Part shown: in pieces, positions 27,930 to 36,070 of the stretch | How the letters are laid out: each line of letters opens with the position of its first letter | Numbering within the stretch: the first letter of the stretch is position 1 | Source of the DNA: Pusillimonas sp. UBA3987 | GTDB lineage: Bacteria; Pseudomonadota; Gammaproteobacteria; Burkholderiales; Burkholderiaceae_B | DNA length: 64,000 nt | Assembly (NCBI GenBank): GCA_002384935.1 | Contig: DGCD01000017.1 | Coordinates: 215,630 to 279,629, forward strand | Direction: 5' to 3' | Translations under genes and position numbers: made by a program | The notes under the pieces: generated by a model | Seen by the model: only the letters and a program-made list of their open reading frames with translations | What the model was told of the DNA's origin: nothing | The model's database searches: none

Positions 27930-29710
27930 AGCAACGTGTCTGGATATTCACAATACCGCTGCTGCTCTTGCTGCTGATCGCCATCGTTCCCCAAACATTG
28001 GGTAGTTTTCATATTGCGTTGCTCAACGACATCGGCATTGCCGCACTGGTCGTTGTCGGGCTCATCCTGGTATCGGGCATCGGCGGTGCGCTTTCCTTCG
28101 GCCAGGCCGCTTTTGTCGGTATCGCTGCCTATACGACCGCATGGCTCACGACAACGCAAGCGTTCTCGCCCTGGTCCGGTCTGCTGCTGGGCCTGTTGAT
28201 TACCTGCGGCAGCGCCTGGCTGATCGGTAGCATTACCATGCGGCTTGGCGGCCACTATTTGGCCCTGAGCACCATTGCCTGGGGGTTGGCAGTACCGCTT
28301 GTTTTTGCCAATACACCCGCATTGGGCAGCCATACGGGCATCGATGGGATTCCCCCCATACAACTGGGCCCCTGGACGCTTGACGAGTCAAGCACCAGTT
28401 TTATCCTGATCTGGCTGATCGTCATGGTGGGCACTTGGTTTGCCTACAACATACTCAGATCCCGTGTGGGACGCACCATCCGGGCCTTGCGCGGCGGCGG
28501 CGTTTTAATGGCCAGTTTCGGCAGCGACGCGTTTCGCGTGCGCCTGATGTTGTTCGTCCTGGCGTCAGCCTACGCCACGATGGCCGGCTGGTTGTATGCG
28601 CATACAAACCGCTTCGTCAGTCACACGCCCTTTGCCCTGCATGCCAGTATCGATTACGTTTTCATGATGGTTGTTGGCGGCATGGCTCAACTAAGCAGCG
28701 CCCTGCTCGGATCCGCACTATATATCGGCCTGAACAACACCTTGCAGGATCTGCTCCCATTCATTACCGACCGCGGCGCTCAGGTAAACGCGCTTATCTT
28801 TGCCTTGCTGTTTCTGATTATTCTGCAGCGACTGCCCGGTGGAATCGGTCGTCCGCTGTCTCGCCTGATTGCGCGGGTCCGTCCACGAACCAAGCGCCCC
28901 GAGTTGCCTGCAACAACAACCCGGCTCGATCGGAGAACCATGCCGGTCAAAGGCAGTCCGGTACTCAGCGTCAACAATGCAACCAAGCGTTTTGGTGGGC
29001 TGGTCGCGGTCAATGGCGTTAGTTTCGACATACAGGCCGGTGAGATTGTTGGCTTGATTGGCCCAAATGGTGCCGGCAAATCGACCATGTTCAATCTGTT
29101 AACGGGGACATTGCCCCTTACCGAAGGCACAGTGCAGTTTCTTGAGGCGCCCATTTCGGGGCTGGCGCAGCGTGCCATCGCCTTGCGAGGCGTAGCCCGC
29201 ACGTTTCAACACGTAAAACTGCGACCTGCCATGACAGTCCTTGAGAACGTCGCACTCGGTGCTCATGCCCGGGGCCATTGCGGGCTCTGGCGTGGCGGAC
29301 TCTGCCTAAACAGCGAAGAAGAAGCAAGCATCATGGCTGAAGCCATGCATCAGATCGAACGTGTTGGCCTGACCGAACACGCATACGAACTGGCTGGAAA
29401 CCTGCCCCTGGGTACACAGCGCCTGGTTGAAATTGCACGTTCACTCGCTGCGGATCCTGTACTGGTTATGCTGGACGAGCCTGCCGCCGGCTTACGCCTG
29501 TTCGAAAAACAAGCCCTTTCACGCCTGCTCGACACACTGCGGTCGGAAGGCGTAACCGTCCTGATCGTGGAGCACGACATGGAGTTTGTAATGAATCTGG
29601 TTGATCGTTTGGTTGTTATGAATTTCGGTAATAAAATTTTCGAAGGCAAACCGGAAGCGGTACGCGCCGACCCGAAAGTTCAGGAAGCTTATCTGGGGAG
29701 TGAGGCATGA
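27926..29710 (+). CDS. Fused LivM permease - LivG ATPase
   Basis: A 594-residue fusion. Residues 1-310 are a LivM-type permease (about eight membrane segments, with GGALSFGQAAFVGIAAY). A basic linker follows, then a LivG-type ABC ATPase from about residue 345. Walker A is GPNGAGKS (379-386), the signature-like motif is LPLGTQRLVEIARSLA and Walker B is LVMLDEPAAGL. Such fusions are common in Burkholderiales. It overlaps both neighbours by 4 bases. Confidence 0.93.
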   Translation: MKQRVWIFTIPLLLLLLIAIVPQTLGSFHIALLNDIGIAALVVVGLILVSGIGGALSFGQAAFVGIAAYTTAWLTTTQAFSPWSGLLLGLLITCGSAWLIGSITMRLGGHYLALSTIAWGLAVPLVFANTPALGSHTGIDGIPPIQLGPWTLDESSTSFILIWLIVMVGTWFAYNILRSRVGRTIRALRGGGVLMASFGSDAFRVRLMLFVLASAYATMAGWLYAHTNRFVSHTPFALHASIDYVFMMVVGGMAQLSSALLGSALYIGLNNTLQDLLPFITDRGAQVNALIFALLFLIILQRLPGGIGRPLSRLIARVRPRTKRPELPATTTRLDRRTMPVKGSPVLSVNNATKRFGGLVAVNGVSFDIQAGEIVGLIGPNGAGKSTMFNLLTGTLPLTEGTVQFLEAPISGLAQRAIALRGVARTFQHVKLRPAMTVLENVALGAHARGHCGLWRGGLCLNSEEEASIMAEAMHQIERVGLTEHAYELAGNLPLGTQRLVEIARSLAADPVLVMLDEPAAGLRLFEKQALSRLLDTLRSEGVTVLIVEHDMEFVMNLVDRLVVMNFGNKIFEGKPEAVRADPKVQEAYLGSEA

Positions 29711-30426
29711 GTGGTTTGCTCAACGTTGAAAACCTGAGTGTTGCCTATGGACAGGTCGAGGCGGTGCGCAATGTATCGTTCTCGTTAAAGACCGGGCACG
29801 TGAGTTCGATCATTGGTCCCAATGGCGCGGGTAAGACAACACTGCTGGCTGCCGTGATGGGTTTGTTGCCACGGACACAAGGCGAAGTTCGTTTCGACGG
29901 TGTCGATGTCAGCCGCCTCGATGTAGAAGCCCGACTGGAAATGGGTCTTTGTCTCGTACCGGAGCAGCGTGAGCTTTTTGGCGACATGTCGGTACTTGAT
30001 AACCTGGTGCTGGGCGGATATTCCCGTCGGCTTTCAACCACCGAACGGCAAAATGGCCTCGACGAGGCCTATGCTCGCTTTCCCCAACTGGCAGAGAGAC
30101 GTAATCAGCGCGCCGATACGCTTTCGGGCGGCGAGCGTCAGATGCTTGCGCTGAGCCGTGCCCTGATGAGCCGCCCACGTTTGCTGATGCTCGACGAGCC
30201 CAGTCTGGGACTGGCCCCCCTTATCGTTCAGGAAATACTGACTGAAATCGGACAACTGTGCCATAACGGCCTTTCAGTACTGTTGGTCGAGCAGAACGCT
30301 CGCGCAGCCTTGAAGATTTCATCTGAAGGACATGTACTCGAAGGCGGAAGCATCACGCTAAGTGGTGCTTCCGAGCAATTGATTAACGATGAACGGGTCC
30401 GCCATGCCTATCTTGGCGGCGTTTAG
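29707..30426 (+). CDS. LivF-type ABC transporter ATPase
   Basis: The 239-residue second ATPase of the importer. Walker A is GPNGAGKT (37-44), the signature is LSGGERQMLALSRALM, Walker B is LLMLDEPSLGL, and the LVEQNARAAL H-loop region carries Q-N as in LivF proteins. It is the last gene of the operon, closed by a strong terminator. Confidence 0.93.
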   Translation: MSGLLNVENLSVAYGQVEAVRNVSFSLKTGHVSSIIGPNGAGKTTLLAAVMGLLPRTQGEVRFDGVDVSRLDVEARLEMGLCLVPEQRELFGDMSVLDNLVLGGYSRRLSTTERQNGLDEAYARFPQLAERRNQRADTLSGGERQMLALSRALMSRPRLLMLDEPSLGLAPLIVQEILTEIGQLCHNGLSVLLVEQNARAALKISSEGHVLEGGSITLSGASEQLINDERVRHAYLGGV

Positions 30427-30456
30427 GCAAGGCGCTTAGTATGCGGCAGATGTGAC

Positions 30457-30492
30457 AAAGGCCGGTGAGTATTCACCGGCCTTTGCTTTTCT
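30457..30492 (+). terminator. Rho-independent terminator of the hydroxylase/ABC operon
   Basis: AAAGGCCGGTGA (30457-30468) pairs perfectly with TCACCGGCCTTT (30473-30484) around GTAT, and GCTTTTCTT follows. Confidence 0.9.
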
Positions 30493-30843
30493 TGATTATT
30501 ATGGGTACCGCTTCCTGCCATTTATTGGCAGATATAGTTTTATCCGAATTATCGGTTTGCCCATGCAGGGCTTGTCTCCTCACCTGCATGAAATGAATTG
30601 TGCACTAATTGCTACAAGTTGACACTTAGGGATTGCACTTAGGTCGTGCAAAAAGTAACGATATGGTGCGCCCTAAACACACCAATTTTAATCTCAAACG
30701 CACCACTTTAGGGCAAGCGCTATTCTCCCCTTCTGAACCCCCTGTTTTACGGCCCGGGCAGACATCGGCCCAGTCCTGTTTTTTTCTGCTAAAGTGCCGA
30801 AAGTGCCCCTGAAGCAGCGACGACTGAAACGCCCTCTCCCGGA
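30493..30843. other. 351-base non-coding region with several inverted repeats
   Basis: No gene is seen. It contains TTGCAC-N7-GTGCAA (30633-30651), the direct repeat CACTTAGG (30623-30630 and 30636-30643), and a paired set of inverted segments between 30664 and 30713. A weak promoter for the lipoprotein gene could be TTGCAC (30633-30638), 17 bases, TAACGA (30656-30661). That would put the first inverted repeat over the -35 box. Confidence 0.45.
30664..30713. repeat. Two interleaved inverted repeats (order a b ... a' b')
   Basis: TGGTGCG (30664-30670) is complementary to CGCACCA (30699-30705). CCCTAAA (30671-30677) is complementary to TTTAGGG (30707-30713). Because the order is a-b-a'-b', the pairs cannot nest. 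Both can form in RNA only as a pseudoknot; otherwise they are two separate protein sites. Confidence 0.6.
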
Positions 30844-31566
30844 ATGAATCAACGCCGCATATACTGTCTGTTATTTATCATGAGCCTCACGACCAGCGGA
30901 TGCGTGGTCAATAGCAACCATCATGGCGATGGTCCAAGCAACGAGGACATGACCCTTGATCAAATAGTACAAACCGACTTCAACCGCACCGTCACCATTG
31001 CCATGCGCGACAATCTCGAGAGCCTGAAAGTGCTCACAGAGAAACTGTATCGCCGCAATCCGAATCAGTGGCGCAAGACCACCGCAAAAAATATTGATCA
31101 AGCTATTCGCCGCAGCAACGCAGCGATTGACTCGCGCACGCCCCCCGCCGCACTCAAAGGCTTAAGCGACATACAAATTCTGTCTGTATCGCTCGACCCG
31201 TCCTACCCGGGCGATCGGGTTGCGGCATTTGTTTATGGCCTGGCCGATACCATTATTCGTGCTCACAACGGCAAAACCCGTTTCTACGCAACGGATGCAA
31301 TCGACGCACAGCATGTGTACAACGCCGCCCGCAACGTGGAAATTGCCGCCTGGCTGCTGGCCACGCGCACGGACAAACATAACCAACCTTTGCTGCTGGC
31401 CAATGAAATGGGCCCGGATGATACCAACTTGAGCTTTGAGAGGGAATTCGGGCAAATCATCGGCCGACTGGATCTCATTGCAAATCTCATGGACGAAAAT
31501 CTGCGCCGGGTGGGCATCAACTACGTGCAGGGTTTGTTATTTTTCAACTTTTTGCCAGTGCGCTGA
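30844..31566 (+). CDS. Putative lipoprotein of unknown function
   Basis: I do not recognise a named family. The 240-residue product has a signal sequence ending in a lipobox-like TSGC with the lipidated Cys at 20. The mature part is soluble and mostly helical in appearance. Asp at +2 is absent (VV follows Cys), so outer-membrane sorting is expected. It stands alone after a 350-base non-coding stretch. Its 3' end overlaps the convergent PepSY gene by 30 bases. Confidence 0.75.
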   Translation: MNQRRIYCLLFIMSLTTSGCVVNSNHHGDGPSNEDMTLDQIVQTDFNRTVTIAMRDNLESLKVLTEKLYRRNPNQWRKTTAKNIDQAIRRSNAAIDSRTPPAALKGLSDIQILSVSLDPSYPGDRVAAFVYGLADTIIRAHNGKTRFYATDAIDAQHVYNAARNVEIAAWLLATRTDKHNQPLLLANEMGPDDTNLSFEREFGQIIGRLDLIANLMDENLRRVGINYVQGLLFFNFLPVR

Positions 31567-32826
31567 AATACGAGCCCGCCGCTTTCTGGCCCAGATCACA
31601 ATACCTGTTATGGCCAGCAGCGCAACCACCAACCCCATGATTGACATCAGAATACGACCCGGCAAACCCAATATACGGCCGGAATGAAGCGGATATTGGA
31701 GTTGCACGAAAATGTCGGCGGCCGTTCCTTTCCAGGGCAAATACTCACCAAGATATCGGCCGTCGCCGGCATCAAAATACATATTGGCAATTTCCATGCC
31801 GCCGCTGGCGTGATCAGCCCCGGGGCGGAAAAATGCAACGCTGTAAAAGCCCATATTCCTGGCGTAAAAAATTCCACCGGGCGGACGTTCCCATTGCTCC
31901 TGCCGCCCCCGTTGCTCTGCCAGCACCTGTACCTCTTGAAACGTAAGCTCGGGTGTTATCGGTTGATTGAATGGTGTTGACGGCCTCGTTTCAAAAGGTC
32001 CGGGCGTCACCTTTGAAACCAGCGACATCGCCGGATAAAACACTTCACGATACAGGTTCAGCGAGAACGACGTAAACGCGATGATAAAAATGAGTCCCCA
32101 CGCCCACAAGCCGATCGCCCGGTGATAATCAAAATTCAGCTTGTAAGCGCCCGCATTAAAACGCATTTTCCAGGCCGGTTTCCAACGCTGGAACCAACTT
32201 GGCGCAGGCCTTGCCGCTTGTGCCGTTGACGTGCCGCCGTTTTGGGAAGAACCATTGGCGTTTTGACGTCGGGATGACCCGCGTTTGGGCAGCGTTAAAT
32301 AAAAGCCGATAAAACTGTCCAGCAACCAAATTAGAGCAACAATCCCCATCAACTGGTAGCCCCAGCGATCCGACCCCCAGAAAGCCGGAACATGCAGGCT
32401 CTCATGCAATTGCCGCAAGAAAGGCATCAGGGTGCGCGTTGACAAGGACACATTCGACGTATCCCGTTGCCCAATGACATGACCCGTGACCGGATCCATA
32501 AAAATCTCGTTGTAGCCCAAGTCATGCAATTGACCATCCGCACTGACCCTGGGCTGCACTAGGAATGAAACAGAATGCCCTGCTTCATATTGCAAAGGCA
32601 CATACACCACCTGCGCACGCGGATCGTTGGCTTCAACCCGGTCAACAAGCTCGTAAACAGGTAGGTATGGCCCTTCAGAATCAACCGTATAAAGGTCTTG
32701 GTTCAGCCACTCATCAATTTGGTGGTCCCAGGAAATCACCGCTCCCGTCAACCCCGAAACAACCAGGAATAGAGCAATAAACAACCCCACCCATCTGTGC
32801 AGCAAAGTGGCTATCCGACGCAACAT
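31537..32826 (-). CDS. PepSY-associated membrane protein (siderophore-reductase-like)
   Basis: The 429-residue product has the PepSY_TM layout of four membrane helices, with long periplasmic parts between helix 1 and 2 and before helix 4. The N-terminus LHRWVGLFIALFLVVSGLTG is diagnostic. Conserved His residues in the helices could bind haem, as in the FoxB family that reduces imported siderophore iron. It lies 28 bases after the TonB receptor gene and is presumably in the same Fur-regulated transcript. Confidence 0.87.
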   Translation of the reverse strand: MLRRIATLLHRWVGLFIALFLVVSGLTGAVISWDHQIDEWLNQDLYTVDSEGPYLPVYELVDRVEANDPRAQVVYVPLQYEAGHSVSFLVQPRVSADGQLHDLGYNEIFMDPVTGHVIGQRDTSNVSLSTRTLMPFLRQLHESLHVPAFWGSDRWGYQLMGIVALIWLLDSFIGFYLTLPKRGSSRRQNANGSSQNGGTSTAQAARPAPSWFQRWKPAWKMRFNAGAYKLNFDYHRAIGLWAWGLIFIIAFTSFSLNLYREVFYPAMSLVSKVTPGPFETRPSTPFNQPITPELTFQEVQVLAEQRGRQEQWERPPGGIFYARNMGFYSVAFFRPGADHASGGMEIANMYFDAGDGRYLGEYLPWKGTAADIFVQLQYPLHSGRILGLPGRILMSIMGLVVALLAITGIVIWARKRRARISAHWQKVEK

Positions 32827-32854
32827 AAAAATAACTACCTACAGTAATGCCCTG

Positions 32855-35026
32855 TTAATACTCGAAAGAAGCCGATAGCATAAACGTTCGAGGAGCGCCA
32901 ACAGTCAGGTAGCTTGAACCAGGATAACCGCCCGCCGAAGCCCAGTAGTTTTTATTTGCCACGTTCAAAACATCGGCACGCAAAGTCACTAAATGACCCT
33001 GAATTTCAGTCAGATAGCGCGCTCCCAGATCAACACGAGTCCACGCTGGAATTTGCTGCGTGTTGGCTGCATCGACATATTGCGATGAGGTGTGTACCAC
33101 CCGGCCACTCAAAGTCAACCCGCTGGAACCGGGAATATCCCATTCTACCCCGGCATTGGCAATAAACCTGGGCGCGCCAATGGCCCGATTGCCATCATTG
33201 GCACCGTCTACCGTTTGCTGTTGCTCTGCATCAAGGAATGTCATGCCCCCCAGCACACGCAAACCACCCACGGGCTCGCCGTAGAACGTGAGCTCTGCAC
33301 CGCGATTACGCTGCTTTCCATAAACACCGTAGATACGCGTAACAGGATCGACGTACGCAGTGGGCTGATCCAGCGTGAACAGAGAGGCACCCAAACCGAT
33401 ATCGCCATTATCGAATTTGATACCCACCTCTTTCTGCTTGGTTTTGACTGCATTGAAAGTGGCACCCAAATTGACCGGCACAGGATTAAAACCGGAGGCC
33501 GGACCAACCTGAGTCAGCCCTTCAATATAATTTGCGTACAACGAAATGGTATCGGTGGGCTTTACGACCAGACCGACCACCGGCGAAGTTGCCGTAGAGC
33601 GGTTTGCCGGATTAGCCTGGCCCGTGTTGTAGTCGTAAGACCGATTTTCGATGACTTGATAACGCGCGCCGACTGTAAGCAAAACGCTGTCGTCGGCAAA
33701 AGACAGCGTATCGGAAATAGCGAAACTATGATTTCGCGTTTGCAGTGTGCGCTTGGGATCATCCAGAGACCCTCCAGTCAACGAAGGTGTCGCTGGCACA
33801 GGCTGCGTTACCGGGTTATACAAATTTGAAAACGTCGCGGGAAAATACTCGTACGCGTCCTTGCTTTCAAAATTATAGAAATTAAAAGCAACATTTACCT
33901 TGTGCCCTATTGAGCCGGTTTCAAACTCAGCACGAGCACCGACTTCACCGGTTAGCACGCTGTCTTTACGCTCCCCACGAAAAGCGTTCTGAGACATGTC
34001 TCCCATTGCATTGGTTACAGTCGGATTCGCCAGCAATGACGATTCATCGCTTTCTCTCATCCCCAGGGCGGCCCAGGCAACAATGCGGTCCGTCACGTCA
34101 AACTCGCCGCGCAGCGTGCCGAAAACATCTCGCGCATTGGAATACGTATAGTCTTGCGCGACATTGCGTTCTGCATCAATAGCCGAAGGGATTTCAAGGC
34201 CGGACGCAAATGTGATACTTGGCTGGCTTCGTTTAAGACGATGATCCTGCCAGCCAATGTCAGCAGACAACCGGGTTCTTTCACCTTGCCAATCTATGCC
34301 TAAGCCCACAGCACCCAATCGCCGGTGTTCGTCATCTACCGCACTGCCACCCGAGCGTGTGACCGCATTAACACGAATGCCAGTACGATTTTGCGGACCA
34401 AACCGCCTGGCCATGTCAACGGCTACATAGCCCTGGTTGCCGCTTTCCCAACCGGCAGAACCGCGCATTAACGGCTGATTGGGCGCTCGCTTGGGCACAA
34501 CATTAATAGAACCGCCCACCCCGCTATTGCCAGGGGCCGCACCATTCAAGAACGCATTGGCCCCTCTGAAAACATCAAGACGCTCGATAAATTCCGAAGC
34601 CAGATACTGGCGCGGGAGCAACCCGTACAAACCGTTATATGTGACATCATCTGAATAGAGCGGAAATCCGCGAATCATGTAAAGCTGCTGATAATTGCCA
34701 AAACCCCTTGCAATTCGAACCGTGGGATCGCTTTGCAGAATATCCGCCACACTTTGTGCCTGCTGGTCGCGAATAAACTGATTCGTATACTCGATACTGT
34801 TGAACGGCATATCCATGATGTCGACCGTTCCCAGTATGCCCAGCCTGGTGCCGGTAGCCACCTGTCCACCGGCAAATGCGGGCGACAAGCCTTCAGAGGA
34901 GGCATCCGCACTGGCCTCCACTACAATGGGGGTTAACGCTTGCACTGACGAATTTTGCGCAAAGGCAGTACCGCAAGAACCCATGAGCGCAATGGACAAA
35001 GCCGTATATGGAAAGGTACGATTCAT
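32855..35026 (-). CDS. TonB-dependent siderophore receptor
   Basis: The 723-residue outer-membrane receptor has a signal peptide (about 1-23, ending GTAFA) and a plug domain with SVADILQSDPTVRI, MIRGFPLYSDDVTYNG and GSINVVPKRAP. A 22-strand barrel follows, ending in the aromatic FEY. The siderophore is unknown. I chose ATG 35026 (MNRTFPYT) because it gives a clean signal peptide, although its Shine-Dalgarno is weak. An upstream TTG at 35062 would start inside the Fur box. Confidence 0.92.
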   Translation of the reverse strand: MNRTFPYTALSIALMGSCGTAFAQNSSVQALTPIVVEASADASSEGLSPAFAGGQVATGTRLGILGTVDIMDMPFNSIEYTNQFIRDQQAQSVADILQSDPTVRIARGFGNYQQLYMIRGFPLYSDDVTYNGLYGLLPRQYLASEFIERLDVFRGANAFLNGAAPGNSGVGGSINVVPKRAPNQPLMRGSAGWESGNQGYVAVDMARRFGPQNRTGIRVNAVTRSGGSAVDDEHRRLGAVGLGIDWQGERTRLSADIGWQDHRLKRSQPSITFASGLEIPSAIDAERNVAQDYTYSNARDVFGTLRGEFDVTDRIVAWAALGMRESDESSLLANPTVTNAMGDMSQNAFRGERKDSVLTGEVGARAEFETGSIGHKVNVAFNFYNFESKDAYEYFPATFSNLYNPVTQPVPATPSLTGGSLDDPKRTLQTRNHSFAISDTLSFADDSVLLTVGARYQVIENRSYDYNTGQANPANRSTATSPVVGLVVKPTDTISLYANYIEGLTQVGPASGFNPVPVNLGATFNAVKTKQKEVGIKFDNGDIGLGASLFTLDQPTAYVDPVTRIYGVYGKQRNRGAELTFYGEPVGGLRVLGGMTFLDAEQQQTVDGANDGNRAIGAPRFIANAGVEWDIPGSSGLTLSGRVVHTSSQYVDAANTQQIPAWTRVDLGARYLTEIQGHLVTLRADVLNVANKNYWASAGGYPGSSYLTVGAPRTFMLSASFEY

Positions 35027-35046
35027 AATAGAGCTGATATTGATAT

Positions 35047-35061
35047 TGAAAATTATTCTCA
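35047..35061 (-). promoter_or_regulatory. Probable Fur box of the siderophore receptor operon
   Basis: TGAAAATTATTCTCA is a 7-1-7 near-palindrome with one mismatch in an AT-rich setting, 21 bases upstream of the receptor start. It matches the core TGANAATnATTnTCA arrangement of Fur sites. Iron repression would be expected; fur itself is at 56331-56747. Confidence 0.7.
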
Positions 35062-35125
35062 ATTATTTCAATTTATATTCAGCTTTGCAACCAATTGAAT
35101 CAATGCTGTTGTTTACAAACACAAT

Positions 35126-36070
35126 TCACCGGCCAACCCTGTTCCACGACGCGTCAAAAACAGATTGCGCTTCGTCGTCGGGCAACACGGTCACGGCGAT
35201 ATCCAAGGTATGCGCGCCACTGCCAATCATCATGCCCCTCACCGGCGAAATATCGGCGTAGTCGCGCCCCCAGCTCAATGTAATGTGTTCGGTATTCACA
35301 AAGATATCGTTGGTGGGATCGCTATCGATCCAGCCAAAGCCAGGCAAATAGACTGAAACCCAGGCATGCGACGCATCGGCGCCTACCAGACGCGCCTGGC
35401 CGGCAGGCGGCTGTGTCAGGATATAACCACTGACATAGCGCGCAGCCAAACCAACAGAACGCAGACATGACAGCATTAAATGAGCAAAGTCCTGACACAC
35501 CCCTTTGCGGTGCTCAAAAACTTCGGTAACCGGCGTCGAAACGGTGGTCGCAGCCGGATCAAAAGTAAATTCTGAATAAATTCTGTTCTGTAATGCGCGA
35601 ATAAAGCCGCACAACGTTTGCCCCGGCGCCATCATTTCATGAGTCCAGTTGGCGAACATACGCTTGACACGCACATGCGACGATTCGTACAGAAACTTCA
35701 TCGCCTCGAAATCCGAGGCGGAATAGCGCTTGCCGGGCTGGAACCGATAAAACTCAATCACTTCCTCCAACGCCAGATCAACCGATGCGGCCGGTAAATA
35801 GCGTGGCTTGACCTCAACTCTGGACCGGGCCCGAAAAGCAAGTTCAGTGTGCTCCTGCTCAAGGGAAAACAACAGCACTTCATTCCCGAACGCATCGCGC
35901 ATGGCGTGAATACGCGCTGGCTGCGGCTGGGTATCCACATGAGAGGCAAAGACATCCTGCCAGGGCAGTTGCCTTGGCGTCAGACGCAAAATCTGGCGTG
36001 ACAGACTGACCGGTAGCTGATAGTGATACAACGTATCATGCATTACCTGATACACCACGCCTGTGCTCAT
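35126..36070 (-). CDS. Transglutaminase-like cysteine protease family protein
   Basis: The 314-residue product has an N-terminal beta domain (YHYQLPVSLSRQILRLTPRQ) and a transglutaminase-like core. The catalytic Cys is in HRKGVCQDFAHLMLSCLRS, the His in DASHAWVSVYLPGFGWIDSD and the Asp in DPTNDI. Family members may cleave or transfer peptide/isopeptide bonds. The gene overlaps the ATP-grasp/alpha-E fusion gene by 4 bases and ends the operon. No proteasome-like Anbu gene follows. Confidence 0.9.
   Translation of the reverse strand: MSTGVVYQVMHDTLYHYQLPVSLSRQILRLTPRQLPWQDVFASHVDTQPQPARIHAMRDAFGNEVLLFSLEQEHTELAFRARSRVEVKPRYLPAASVDLALEEVIEFYRFQPGKRYSASDFEAMKFLYESSHVRVKRMFANWTHEMMAPGQTLCGFIRALQNRIYSEFTFDPAATTVSTPVTEVFEHRKGVCQDFAHLMLSCLRSVGLAARYVSGYILTQPPAGQARLVGADASHAWVSVYLPGFGWIDSDPTNDIFVNTEHITLSWGRDYADISPVRGMMIGSGAHTLDIAVTVLPDDEAQSVFDASWNRVGR

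Noticed and set aside
35027..35125. Anbu proteasome-like gene after the transglutaminase gene
   Set aside because: The stretch is short, AT-rich and holds a Fur box; the next gene is the siderophore receptor.
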